Below are positions 44,152 to 52,435 of a stretch of 64,000 nucleotides of DNA, piece by piece. Source of the stretch: an uncultured Hyphomicrobiales bacterium (GTDB taxonomy: Bacteria; Pseudomonadota; Alphaproteobacteria; Rhizobiales; Devosiaceae); assembly GCA_903842455.1 (NCBI GenBank), contig CAIMLX010000205.1, positions 124,001 to 188,000 of the forward strand, read 5' to 3'. The translations under genes were made by a program, and so were the position numbers. The notes beneath the pieces are model-generated. The model was not told the DNA's origin, did no database searches, and saw only the letters and a program-made list of their open reading frames with translations. Positions within the stretch are counted from its first letter, which is position 1. Each line of letters starts with the position of its first letter.

Positions 44152-45939
44152 GTGACTTGCGTTTTACATGTAAATCAGGAACATCTTGGAACGTCTCATG
44201 GACGGGAGAACACCCTGACAGACCCCGCACAGCCCGACGCGCCAGTAACGGCAGCGCTCGAGCAATTGCTGAACTGGCCGGGTCTGTCGCGGTCGCCGCA
44301 ACTTGCCAAGTTTCTCAACTACATAGTGCGGGCTAAGCTTGGTGGCGACGAGGCCTCGATCAAGGCCTATTCCATCGCCGTGGACGTCTTCGGCCGGCCC
44401 CCTACCTTCGATCCGCAGAGCGATCCCATTGTCCGCGTGCAGGCGCGCCGCCTGCGTGCCGCGCTTGCGGAGTATTACGCGGGCGAAGGGAGCGACAGCC
44501 CGGTCAGAATCTACCTCCCCGTGGGACGATATATCCCGGAATTCCGTGGGCGTGACGACGCTGCAGCGCCCGAAGTGCCGATTCCGGAGCCGCCACGGGA
44601 ACCGGTTCCACAACTGCAGCTCCAGCGCTCCCGGCGCCGGATCAGCGGGGGCGCCGACTGGCTGCTCTACGGCATTCTCCTGCTCATCGGAACCGGGATC
44701 GTCTTCGCCCTGACCCAGGTGCTGATGCCCCGTCCGACGCGTATCGAAGTGCCCGGCTACCCGACGATCGGCATCGCCGAGTTCACCGTAATCTCGCCTG
44801 GGGCGAGGGAAGCGCCGGCATTGAACATTTCCGGCCTCGCCATCGAACTGGTGACCGACCTGCAGCTGTTCGACGACGTCCAGCCGACCTACACGCAGGG
44901 CGGCCCGCCCGAGGACGACGATCCGGACTACCAGCTGACCGGGATTGCGCGGCAGGAGGCGGGCCTCGTGCAGGTTACCGCCAGCCTCCGGCGCCGCGGC
45001 TCGGATACGGCCCTGTGGAGTTTGACGCAGACGGTTCGGGCGGATCAATTGCAGGGCAGCATCGACGATATCTCGCAGGCGTTTGCGGCGCAGCTCGGTT
45101 CGCACCGCGGGCCGCTGTTTTTCGACGCCTACAAGTGGCTGGAGGACAACCCCAGCATTGCCGGCAACGAGACGGTGTTCCTCTGCGGCCTGCTGTTCAG
45201 CCGCTACCGCGACAGCGCCGAGGTCGTCGACGCGGCGCGGGCGCGCGACTGCATTGCCTCGGTGCTGGCCCGCGGCGAGGACGCGCTGGCGCTGGCGATG
45301 CGCGGTGGGCTGCTGCTCGACGATGTGGCGGCAACGCAGCTTCGGATCGACCCCGAGCCGCTGGCCGAGGCGGAGCGCTTGCTCACGCAGGCCCTGAGGC
45401 TTGATGCGACCTCGAGCACCATCTGGCGCGAGTATGCCAGCTACCTGTCCTGGGCCGGGCGGTGGGGCGAGGCGGATGCGGCCTATGCCTCGGCGTTGCA
45501 GCTCAACCCGGCCAACCTCGATGCCGTGGCCGGCTTCGCGCGCATGCTGTCGGTCCGCGCCGCCTCGCTGCAGGGCATCGAACTGGCGGCTCGGGCCCTC
45601 AGGGGGACCGTCGATCCGCCGCACTGGTACAACATGGCGCCTGCCATCAATGCCCTGCGCGCCGGCAAGGACGAGGAGGCCATCGCCTTCGCCGAGAAGC
45701 TGGCGGAGGGTGATGCGGAGATGGGCGCGACGATCGCCACCGTTGCGGCGCTGCGATCCGCGGACGTCGATGTGCTGAACCGCTACTTTGCGCAGTTGCT
45801 CGACGTGACGCGCTTCCGCCGCTTCGGTATCCTGCCGGTGTTGCAGCAGCGCATTTTCGACTCGGCCCTCCTTGACGAGATCGCGGCGCAGCTCAAGCGG
45901 GCGGGCGTCGCCGATGCGGCGCTCGATGGTAATTTCTGA
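44152..45939 (+). CDS. Membrane-anchored TPR protein with conserved N-terminal domain
   Basis: Up to 595 residues. The N-terminus (FLNYIVRAKLGGDEASIKAY, then DPIVRVQARRLRAALAEYY) is a domain seen in rhizobial regulator- or cyclase-like proteins. One membrane helix lies near 170-192 (LLYGILLLIGTGIVFAL). The outside part has an FlgO/adenylate-cyclase-like strand region and TPR helices from about 380. The GTG at 44152 has no binding site and covers a palindrome; CTG 44215 has GGGAG 6 bases upstream and may be the true start, giving 574 residues. Function unknown. Confidence 0.7.
   Translation: MTCVLHVNQEHLGTSHGRENTLTDPAQPDAPVTAALEQLLNWPGLSRSPQLAKFLNYIVRAKLGGDEASIKAYSIAVDVFGRPPTFDPQSDPIVRVQARRLRAALAEYYAGEGSDSPVRIYLPVGRYIPEFRGRDDAAAPEVPIPEPPREPVPQLQLQRSRRRISGGADWLLYGILLLIGTGIVFALTQVLMPRPTRIEVPGYPTIGIAEFTVISPGAREAPALNISGLAIELVTDLQLFDDVQPTYTQGGPPEDDDPDYQLTGIARQEAGLVQVTASLRRRGSDTALWSLTQTVRADQLQGSIDDISQAFAAQLGSHRGPLFFDAYKWLEDNPSIAGNETVFLCGLLFSRYRDSAEVVDAARARDCIASVLARGEDALALAMRGGLLLDDVAATQLRIDPEPLAEAERLLTQALRLDATSSTIWREYASYLSWAGRWGEADAAYASALQLNPANLDAVAGFARMLSVRAASLQGIELAARALRGTVDPPHWYNMAPAINALRAGKDEEAIAFAEKLAEGDAEMGATIATVAALRSADVDVLNRYFAQLLDVTRFRRFGILPVLQQRIFDSALLDEIAAQLKRAGVADAALDGNF
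44163..44174. promoter_or_regulatory. 12-bp palindrome TTTACATGTAAA
   Basis: A perfect AT-rich palindrome in the gap between the divergent receiver and TPR genes. It lies inside the first codons of the longest TPR frame, which argues that translation begins further on. It may be an operator. Upstream at 44050-44080, GGTCACCGG occurs twice around GGATCGATCC. Confidence 0.35.
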
Positions 45940-45954
45940 GTGCGAGTGTAGCCC

Positions 45955-46956
45955 ATGAGTTTTTCTGCCCTGGTCACGCGACAGGCTGCTGGCGGCGGCG
46001 TGTCGAGCGCAGTCGAACATCTCGACGACAGCGCGCTGCCCGATGGCGATGTGCTGGTGTCGGTGGAGTGGGCCGGCCTCAACTACAAGGATGCGCTGGT
46101 CTTTAGCGGGCAGGGCAACCTCGTCCGCACGTATCCGCATGTCGGCGGCATCGACTTCGCCGGTCGGGTCGTCGAAAGCCGCGACGATCGCTACCACCCC
46201 GGGCAGCCGGTGGTGCTCACCGGCTGGCGGGTCGGGGAAAACCGCTGGGGTGGCTATGCCCAGCGGGCCCGCGTCGATGCGGGCATGCTGGTGCCGCTAC
46301 CGAAACCGTTCTCGTCCCGCACCGCCATGATGCTGGGCACCGCGGGCCTCGCCGCCATGCTGGCGATCAACCGGCTGCAGGGGGAAGGTATCAAGCCCGG
46401 CGACGGCGAGGTGCTCGTCACCGGCGCCGGCGGCGGGGTCGGCACCATCGCGGTGATGCTGCTGGCCCGCCTCGGCTACCATGTCGCCGCACTGACCGGT
46501 CGCGCTGAACTGGGCGACCAGCTCACCCGCCTCGGCGCTTCGCGCATCGTCGCGCGACAGGACCTGCTGGTCCCGACCGGCAAGGTGCTCGACAAGGAGA
46601 CCTGGGCCGGCTGCATCGACACTGTCGGGGGTCCGCTGCTCGGCGAAGTGCTCAAGAAGATCCGTTATGGTGGCGTCGTCGCGGCGGTCGGCCTCGCGGG
46701 CGGTGCGCAATGGGACGCCAGCGTTGCGCCCTTCATCCTGCGCGGCGTGAGCCTGAGCGGCATCGATACGGTCATGCAGCCCTTCGCGGCCCGCCAGGCC
46801 GCCTGGGGCCGCCTCACCAACCTGTTCGTCCCCAACGCCTACGAGCCACTGCTCCGCGAAGCGCGCCTCGCGGACCTCCCCGCGCTGGCCTCGGAACTGC
46901 TCGCGGGAAGGGTAGCCGGCCGGGTGCTGATCAACCTCCGTGATGTGGAGACGTAA
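45955..46956 (+). CDS. acuI: Medium-chain oxidoreductase of the YhdH/AcuI (acryloyl-CoA reductase) group
   Basis: An NADPH-dependent, zinc-free medium-chain reductase of 333 residues. Visible are GLNYKDALVFSGQG, YPHVGGIDFAGRV, TGWRVGENRWGGYAQ and the cofactor motif VTGAGGGVGTIAVMLLARLG near 160. AcuI-type enzymes reduce acryloyl-CoA to propionyl-CoA, which matters in 3-hydroxypropionate and DMSP use and in detoxifying acrylate; substrate is inferred from the family. It stands alone, 15 bases after the TPR gene. Confidence 0.85.
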   Translation: MSFSALVTRQAAGGGVSSAVEHLDDSALPDGDVLVSVEWAGLNYKDALVFSGQGNLVRTYPHVGGIDFAGRVVESRDDRYHPGQPVVLTGWRVGENRWGGYAQRARVDAGMLVPLPKPFSSRTAMMLGTAGLAAMLAINRLQGEGIKPGDGEVLVTGAGGGVGTIAVMLLARLGYHVAALTGRAELGDQLTRLGASRIVARQDLLVPTGKVLDKETWAGCIDTVGGPLLGEVLKKIRYGGVVAAVGLAGGAQWDASVAPFILRGVSLSGIDTVMQPFAARQAAWGRLTNLFVPNAYEPLLREARLADLPALASELLAGRVAGRVLINLRDVET

Positions 46957-46975
46957 GAAGCAGCCTGCGGCTGCA

Positions 46976-47115
46976 CCCCTCATCCGCCCTTCGGGCACCT
47001 TCTCCCACAAGGGGAGAAGGCGCACGCTCGCCCGTCTTGTTCCACCTTGGCCGCTGCGCTTCCAACATCGCCTTCTCCCCTTGTGGGAGAAGGTGGCGGC
47101 AGCCGGATGAGGGGT
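46976..47115. repeat. Mosaic palindromic element (RIME-like), copy C
   Basis: A 140-bp imperfect palindrome between convergent genes. ACCCCTCATCCG on the left answers CGGATGAGGGGT on the right; CACCTTCTCCCACAAGGGG pairs with CCCCTTGTGGGAGAAGGTG. Short hairpins (GCCCTTCGGGC) lie in the shoulder. The layout is the same as the element at 20477-20596. It probably also acts as a two-way terminator. Confidence 0.8.
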
Positions 47116-47143
47116 GGTCGACTGCAGCACAAGGCTGCAAATT

Positions 47144-47479
47144 TCAATGCCCCGTCGTCTTCGAGAACAGGTTGATCACCACCACGCCGGCCATGATCAG
47201 GCCCATGCCGAGCATGGCCGGCAGGTCCAGCACCTGCTTGTAGATCACCAGCGCCACCAGCGAGACCAGCACGATGCCGACGCCCGACCAGATGGCATAG
47301 GCGACGCCCACCGGCATGGTCTTCAGCGTCAGCGACAGGAAATAGAACGCCACCACGTACCCCACCACCGAAACCACCGATGGCAGCAGCACGGTGAACC
47401 CTTCGGCCGCCCGCAGCGCGCTCGTGGCGATCACCTCGGCGATGATGGCGATGCCGAGAAACAGGTAGGCGAGGCTCAA
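47144..47479 (-). CDS. Small multidrug resistance (SMR) exporter
   Basis: A 111-residue, four-helix proton antiporter of the EmrE group. The essential glutamate lies in IAIIAEVIATSALRAAEGF near residue 15, with WSGVGIVLVSLVAL in helix 3. It overlaps the murD2 stop by ATGA, so it is made with the wall-precursor enzymes. Co-translation with peptidoglycan genes is unusual; a role in exporting quaternary amines is the family default. Confidence 0.87.
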   Translation of the reverse strand: MSLAYLFLGIAIIAEVIATSALRAAEGFTVLLPSVVSVVGYVVAFYFLSLTLKTMPVGVAYAIWSGVGIVLVSLVALVIYKQVLDLPAMLGMGLIMAGVVVINLFSKTTGH

Positions 47480-48795
47480 GACGCGGCCCCGAAATACCGC
47501 TCGGCCAGCTTCACGAACGCGTCGCCGCGCTGCTCGAAATTCTTGAACACCACGCCCGGCGCCTCGAGCTGCCCATAGCTCGGCGCGCCCGGTGACAGGA
47601 TCACCGTGTCGAATTTCTCCCGCCGTCCGGCCAGCGCTTTCAGCGCATCTTCGAGCGTCCCGGCTTCCAGCACGTCGATATCGGGCGCCGCCGCATAGGT
47701 CAGCGTCGCCAGCCGGTCGCCGGTCACCGGCAGGCAGACCAGCGTCGTCACGCCACGCGGCGCCAGCAGCGTCGCCAACTCCGCATAGTCCTGCTGCCGC
47801 TCATGCCCGCCGGCGATCAGCGCGATGCGCGTCCCCTCATAGGCCGCCAGCGCCGCCTTGGTGGCCTCTGGCGTCGTCGAAATCGAGTCGTTGACGAACA
47901 CCACGCCGCCGAACGCATGCTCCTCCAGCCGGTGCGGCAGCGGCCGGAATGCCGCGATGCCGCGCACCACGCCTTCGAGGTCAGCGCCCGCCTTCAGCGC
48001 CACCTGCGTGGCGAGGATGGCGTTGTTCAGATTGTGTTCACCTTTGAGGCGCGAGCGCGACACTGCCGTGGCAATCCGGTCGCGGATGAACGGCGCGAGT
48101 ACCGGGATCATCCGGCTACGGTCGCGCAGCGCCTCCAGCACCAGCGGATGCTCGTCCGCGCCCACGCCGAGCGCCACCGGGAACGGCGCATCGCGTTCGA
48201 TCAGGTTCAGCTTGTCCTGGTAGTAGCGCTCCACCGTGCGGTGCCAGTCGGTATGCTCGGGCGACAGGTTGGTGATGGCGGCGATATCCGGCGTGAATGC
48301 CAGGTCGGCGGTCTGGTAGCTCGACAACTCGAACACCACGATGCCGTTCTTGTCGGCAATCTCCAGCGGCGCGAGGCCCACATTGCCGGCGAGCCCGGCG
48401 TCGAGCCCCGACTCGGTCAGCATCAGGTGCACCAGCGTCGCGGTGGTCGATTTGCCCTTGGTACCGGTAATGGCGATCACCTTGCGCCCGGCGCGATAGG
48501 TCTCGCCCCAGAGGTTGAGGTTGGAGGTCACCGCGATCCCCGCCTCGCGCGCCATGGCGAACACCGGCCGGTAGCGCGACACGCCGGGGCTCTTGACGAT
48601 CGTCCCGAACCCCCTGGCTTCGATCGCCGCCGGCAGGTCGGCGGGGGCGATGAACTCGGCCCCGGGGATATCCGCCTCGCCCGAATCCACGGTCACGAAC
48701 AGCTTCGTCTCCGGCGAGCGGGCCTTGATGAAGCCGGCGGTGGAGCGGGCCTCGCGGCCGGCGCCATAGAGCAGGACGGGGGCATCAAAACGCAT
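47476..48795 (-). CDS. murD2: UDP-MurNAc-L-Ala:L-glutamate ligase (MurD2)
   Basis: A Mur ligase of 439 residues: P-loop ITGTKGKSTT near 109-118, ELSSYQTADL, NLSPEHTDWH, and NDSISTTPEAT in the C-terminal part. It is next to and overlaps a MurL epimerase gene, not in a cell-wall (dcw) cluster. In Xanthomonas, MurD2 adds L-Glu to UDP-MurNAc-L-Ala, and MurL then epimerises it. By that pairing this is MurD2 and not the ordinary D-Glu ligase. ATG 48795 (overlap of 11 bases with murL) is used; ATG 48816 is an alternative. Confidence 0.88.
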   Translation of the reverse strand: MRFDAPVLLYGAGREARSTAGFIKARSPETKLFVTVDSGEADIPGAEFIAPADLPAAIEARGFGTIVKSPGVSRYRPVFAMAREAGIAVTSNLNLWGETYRAGRKVIAITGTKGKSTTATLVHLMLTESGLDAGLAGNVGLAPLEIADKNGIVVFELSSYQTADLAFTPDIAAITNLSPEHTDWHRTVERYYQDKLNLIERDAPFPVALGVGADEHPLVLEALRDRSRMIPVLAPFIRDRIATAVSRSRLKGEHNLNNAILATQVALKAGADLEGVVRGIAAFRPLPHRLEEHAFGGVVFVNDSISTTPEATKAALAAYEGTRIALIAGGHERQQDYAELATLLAPRGVTTLVCLPVTGDRLATLTYAAAPDIDVLEAGTLEDALKALAGRREKFDTVILSPGAPSYGQLEAPGVVFKNFEQRGDAFVKLAERYFGAAS

Positions 48796-50113
48796 GGGCG
48801 GCGACTCGCTGGGCAATGTCGGGCGGGATCAGGTGTTCTGTCGTATCGGCCAGCAGTTCGTCCAGCGCCGCCGCAAGCCGGGCGCTGCCGTACTGAGTCA
48901 GCAGATCGGGCTTCAGCATTGAAACGATTGGTTCATCGGCCCATTCGGGCATCGCGGTCAGCGCCCACAGGCACGCCGCCGCCTCCTCGATCTCGCCGAC
49001 GCATTCCCATGGCTTCTGCCCGGCCAGCCCCGTCAGCTCGCGAAAACTGCGCTCGTGCCCCGGCTGCGCCAGCAGGTTCTGGCCGAAAATGCTGACCAGT
49101 CGTTCCTTCGGCATGACGGGTGCGAAGATCAGGAACACGAAGTGGCATTTCGGGCAGTTGCCGCACCACAGTGGCCCCGTGTGCCCGGCCAGCTTGAAGT
49201 TCTCGTTGCAGCTCGAAAACACGTGGTCGTACTCGGTCCGCCGCGCAAAGATCCGCGCGATCCTCGCCTCGGAGTAGGGCCGCAGCAGCGAGAAATAGCC
49301 CAGCGCCCCGCCGGTCGCGCCGGCCAGCACCCCGGCGATCAGCCGCTCGAAATCCAGCGACTTCGAATGCTGATGGTTGGCCTCGCGTCCGTCGAACTCG
49401 ACATTGCCCTCGCTGGCCGAGCGCTCGTTGGAGAGGACGATGCGGTTGTAGCCGAACAGCAGGGCGGTGAGTGCCGCGATCACCGAGTTGATCGCCGTCG
49501 AGGGCACGTGGCCGTTGTAGAAGCCCGGCTCCTTGCTCAACCGGATCATCTCCGGATCGAGCCGGCGCTGCACATACAGCGGCGCGCGGCCGATCTTCTC
49601 CACCGAGCCGAGGATCGGCCCCTTGGGGTTCACCGCAAACGGGGTGAAATCTATCCCCGCTTCTTCCAGCAGTTGTACGCTCACCAGCGAATCCTTCCCG
49701 CCGCCGATCGGCAGCAGGGCCCGGTCGGGGAGGGCCGGAGCGGGTGGAGCAGGGCGGTCATCGTCGGGCGCCGAAATCGAAATCTGCCCGAACCGCTTCA
49801 GGTTGTTGCGGGCATAGAACTCGCCCAACCCGTTCTCGTACACGTCCAGCATAAGTGAACGTTCATTTACATTGAGCGGAATGGCCGTTTCGATGCTGAA
49901 AGGCGCACGGAGCTTGAAGTAACTGACCCCCAGCACCACCGCCGTCAGGTCCAGCAGCCTGGCAAAACTTTGTGGCCCATACGCGTTGGGATCGCCGTGT
50001 TCCGGAAAAGTCAGCGTCTCTGTGAACACCCGGTCGGCAATGCCATAGCGGAACCGCGCCACCCCCGTCGCGGCGTCGAACTCCGGCTTCTCGATGACGA
50101 ACCGCTCGCTCAT
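48785..50113 (-). CDS. murL: UDP-MurNAc-L-Ala-L-Glu epimerase (MurL)
   Basis: Epimerises the terminal L-Glu of UDP-MurNAc-L-Ala-L-Glu to D-Glu using ATP. The 442 residues carry a PP-loop ATP motif (LLPIGGGKDS, 134-142) and a zinc-like set CSNENF-type Cys plus WCGNCPKCHFVF near 340. NERSASEGNVEF is a further family stretch. The overlap with murD2 is what identifies it. Start ATG 50113; a longer frame reaches into the metallophosphoesterase gene. With MurD2 it offers a way to D-Glu in peptidoglycan without glutamate racemase. Confidence 0.88.
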   Translation of the reverse strand: MSERFVIEKPEFDAATGVARFRYGIADRVFTETLTFPEHGDPNAYGPQSFARLLDLTAVVLGVSYFKLRAPFSIETAIPLNVNERSLMLDVYENGLGEFYARNNLKRFGQISISAPDDDRPAPPAPALPDRALLPIGGGKDSLVSVQLLEEAGIDFTPFAVNPKGPILGSVEKIGRAPLYVQRRLDPEMIRLSKEPGFYNGHVPSTAINSVIAALTALLFGYNRIVLSNERSASEGNVEFDGREANHQHSKSLDFERLIAGVLAGATGGALGYFSLLRPYSEARIARIFARRTEYDHVFSSCNENFKLAGHTGPLWCGNCPKCHFVFLIFAPVMPKERLVSIFGQNLLAQPGHERSFRELTGLAGQKPWECVGEIEEAAACLWALTAMPEWADEPIVSMLKPDLLTQYGSARLAAALDELLADTTEHLIPPDIAQRVAAHAF

Positions 50114-50118
50114 GGTGC

Positions 50119-51012
50119 TCAGTAGATCCTCATCGACAGCCGCAGCACGATATCGGTCGAGAGCCGCTGGAATCCAAATTCGCGCATCGTGCACTGCCAG
50201 CCGCTGCCCAGCCGCTGGATGTTGAACAGGTTATACCGGGCAGGATCGTGACCGCCCGTGTCCGCCTGCGCCGCCCCTGCAGCCGCCACGCCGACCACCG
50301 GCACATCGCCCGATGGTCCGGGGATGGCATAGATCGAGGATCGGTGCGTATGCCCGTGCAGCACCAGCTCCGCGCCCGCCTCGGCGACCGCGTCCCGGAA
50401 CAGCTTGGCGCCCCACAGCCCGAGCCGCGGCTTGAACAGCTCCTGGTTCGGCGGGTGGTGAATCAGCACGACGCGGAAAAATCCACCTTCGCCAAGCAGT
50501 TGCAGGCAGCGCCTTAGCCGCGCTGCCTGGGCCACATCGATTCGCCCCGCCGCGATCCAGGGTGCCGTCGGCACCGCGCTAGAGCACGACACGATCGCCA
50601 CCTCGCCGACCCGGCGCACGAAGGGGAACGCCTCGGGCCCGATGGTTTCGCCCGCCATGTAATCGCCCCAGCGGACCAGCGCCTTGTCGAGCTGGCCCTT
50701 GATGTAGGCGTCATGGTTGCCGGGCGAGACGCAGACCTGCTCGGGCAGCCCCAGCGTTTCCAGCCAGTTGTGGGCGGTGTTGATCTCGGCATCGAGCGCG
50801 AGGTTCATCAGGTCGCCGGTGACCGCGGTGAAATCGGGGTTCTGGCCGCGCAGGTGCCGCACCAGCTTCATCAGGCTTTCGCCCGCAAGTGTATGCTCGC
50901 GCTTGATCTTCCAGTTGATATAGCCCGTAATCCGCTTGTTCACGAGGTCGCGCACCCGCAGGGGTGGCAGTGGAGCGAGGTGGACGTCGCTGAGATGGGC
51001 GAGGGTGATCAT
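50119..51012 (-). CDS. Calcineurin-like metallophosphoesterase
   Basis: A 297-residue metal-dependent phosphoesterase. The motifs are in order: LSDVHLA (DxH), TGDLMNLA (GD), SPGNHDAY (GNHD), LIHHPP (H) and LHGHTHRSS (GHTH). It lies 5 bases upstream of murL on the same strand, so it is the first gene of this operon. Relatives include LpxH-like and cyclic-nucleotide phosphoesterases. A role in wall or lipid precursor turnover is suggested by context only. Confidence 0.88.
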   Translation of the reverse strand: MITLAHLSDVHLAPLPPLRVRDLVNKRITGYINWKIKREHTLAGESLMKLVRHLRGQNPDFTAVTGDLMNLALDAEINTAHNWLETLGLPEQVCVSPGNHDAYIKGQLDKALVRWGDYMAGETIGPEAFPFVRRVGEVAIVSCSSAVPTAPWIAAGRIDVAQAARLRRCLQLLGEGGFFRVVLIHHPPNQELFKPRLGLWGAKLFRDAVAEAGAELVLHGHTHRSSIYAIPGPSGDVPVVGVAAAGAAQADTGGHDPARYNLFNIQRLGSGWQCTMREFGFQRLSTDIVLRLSMRIY

Positions 51013-51096
51013 CGGTCGCGCTCATGCCACGAGCGAGTGGCCAAGGGAAAGCACTTGTCGCCCGGCCGCGGCGATTCGATCCAGCGGAGTTCGCTT

Positions 51097-51567
51097 ATGG
51101 CGATGGGCCCGAGGCAGCGCGTGACGACCACCATCCACCTGTTCCTCGCCGGAATCAGGCGGCGGATGACCCTTGGCGCCCGCGTTGCGATGCTCGATGG
51201 CGACAAGGTGCTGCTGCTCAGGCACACCTACGTACCCGACTGGCATTTCCCCGGCGGCGGCATCGAGCCGGGGGAAACTGCCGCCGAGGCTGGTACCCGG
51301 GAAATGCTCGAGGAAACCGGCTTCGAGGCGACCGGGCCGCTCGCGCTGCTCGGCTTCTACCACAACCTCAACGAGGCCACCGTCCGCGACCACGTGGCGG
51401 TCTATGTCTGCCGGCAGTTCAAACAGGTCCGGCAGTTCCGGCCCAACCACGAGATCGCGGCGATCGGCTGGTTCGGACCTGACGAACTCCCCGCCGACGT
51501 GGATCCGGGCACGGCGCGTCGGGTCGCGGAAATCCTGTCAGCCGCCGAGCCGGCGCATCGCTGGTAG
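51097..51567 (+). CDS. Nudix hydrolase
   Basis: A 156-residue pyrophosphohydrolase. The Nudix box GGGIEPGETAAEAGTREMLEE begins near residue 50 and is intact, ending in TGF. ATG 51097 is used because GGAG lies 7 bases upstream; the frame is open far upstream, antisense to the phosphoesterase gene. The N-terminus TTTIHLFLAGIRRRMTLGARV is typical of a sub-group of alphaproteobacterial Nudix proteins. Substrate unknown. Confidence 0.85.
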   Translation: MAMGPRQRVTTTIHLFLAGIRRRMTLGARVAMLDGDKVLLLRHTYVPDWHFPGGGIEPGETAAEAGTREMLEETGFEATGPLALLGFYHNLNEATVRDHVAVYVCRQFKQVRQFRPNHEIAAIGWFGPDELPADVDPGTARRVAEILSAAEPAHRW

Positions 51568-51663
51568 CCGCAGGGGGCTTCCCCCGGGCTCCTCCCTGCA
51601 ACCGAGACACTACTGCCGCATTGCGAGTCTAGACACGAGGCCAGTCGATTTCGGGAGGCCATC

Positions 51664-51789
51664 TTGAAAAGTGAAGCTCCGGTCCTGATTTATCGTGGAC
51701 GCAGAAGCCGCCCAGGTGCTAATGCGCCTTTCAGACGTCAGGAGGCGTCCAGGATGGAGAAGGACTTTCACGTGACCCGACGACCGTAA
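51664..51789 (+). CDS. Possible small basic protein (41 aa)
   Basis: A 41-codon frame from TTG 51664 with a strong GGGAGG site 6 bases upstream. The product is very basic (ends in DFHVTRRP) with many arginines. It lies in the 291-bp gap between the Nudix and GNAT genes. The binding site is the main evidence; there is no homology support, and the site could belong to a chance frame. Confidence 0.25.
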   Translation: MKSEAPVLIYRGRRSRPGANAPFRRQEASRMEKDFHVTRRP

Positions 51790-51858
51790 CCGGTCGCAAC
51801 CGCTGGCTCGTTCGGCCGGCGTACCTGTCCTTGTCCCTGTTCTCGGACTCTGAGTCAC

Positions 51859-52419
51859 ATGATCGCTCCCGCCGTCTCCGTCGCTGCTGAAGCCGCGCCT
51901 CCGCACCTCGGCCTGCCAACCATCCGCTTTGCGACGCCCGCCGACGATCGTTTCGTCGAGGACCTGCAAGCGATCGCCTTCGGTCCGGGCCGCTTTGCCC
52001 GCACGGCCTATCGTGTGCGCGAGCGCTTCCCCATCGACCCGACGCTGAGCCTCATCGCCGAAGTCGATGGCCAGCCCTGCGGCTCGGTCTGGATGACGCC
52101 GATCTCGGTTGGCGGCATCGATGGCTACATGCTCGGCCCGCTCGCCACGCACCCGGATTTCCGCAAGCGCGGCGCCGGCAAGCTGCTGGCGCGGGAAGTC
52201 AGCCGCATCGCGCTGGAGCGTGGCGAAGGCAGCTTCGTGCTGCTGGTCGGCGACCGCGACTACTACTGCCCGCTCGGCTGGGTGCCGACCATTCCCGGCG
52301 CCGTCGTCTGGCCCGGCCCGGTCGATCCGACCCGCGTGCTGTGCTATTCGCAGGACCCGACCATGGCGGTGCGTCTCGCCGGCCCGATCAAGGCTTTCGG
52401 CGCCAAGAAGCGCTCCTGA
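51859..52419 (+). CDS. GNAT-family N-acetyltransferase
   Basis: A 186-residue acetyl-CoA-dependent acetyltransferase. GPLATHPDFRKRGAGKLL near 95-112 is the acetyl-CoA-binding motif A (R/QxxGxG/A type: RKRGAG). YYCPLGWVPT-like stretches (DRDYYCPLGW) mark the YhbS-like sub-group. It precedes the CoA pyrophosphatase gene by 16 bases. Substrate unknown. Confidence 0.87.
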   Translation: MIAPAVSVAAEAAPPHLGLPTIRFATPADDRFVEDLQAIAFGPGRFARTAYRVRERFPIDPTLSLIAEVDGQPCGSVWMTPISVGGIDGYMLGPLATHPDFRKRGAGKLLAREVSRIALERGEGSFVLLVGDRDYYCPLGWVPTIPGAVVWPGPVDPTRVLCYSQDPTMAVRLAGPIKAFGAKKRS

Positions 52420-52435
52420 ACCACCGGAGCCCGGC

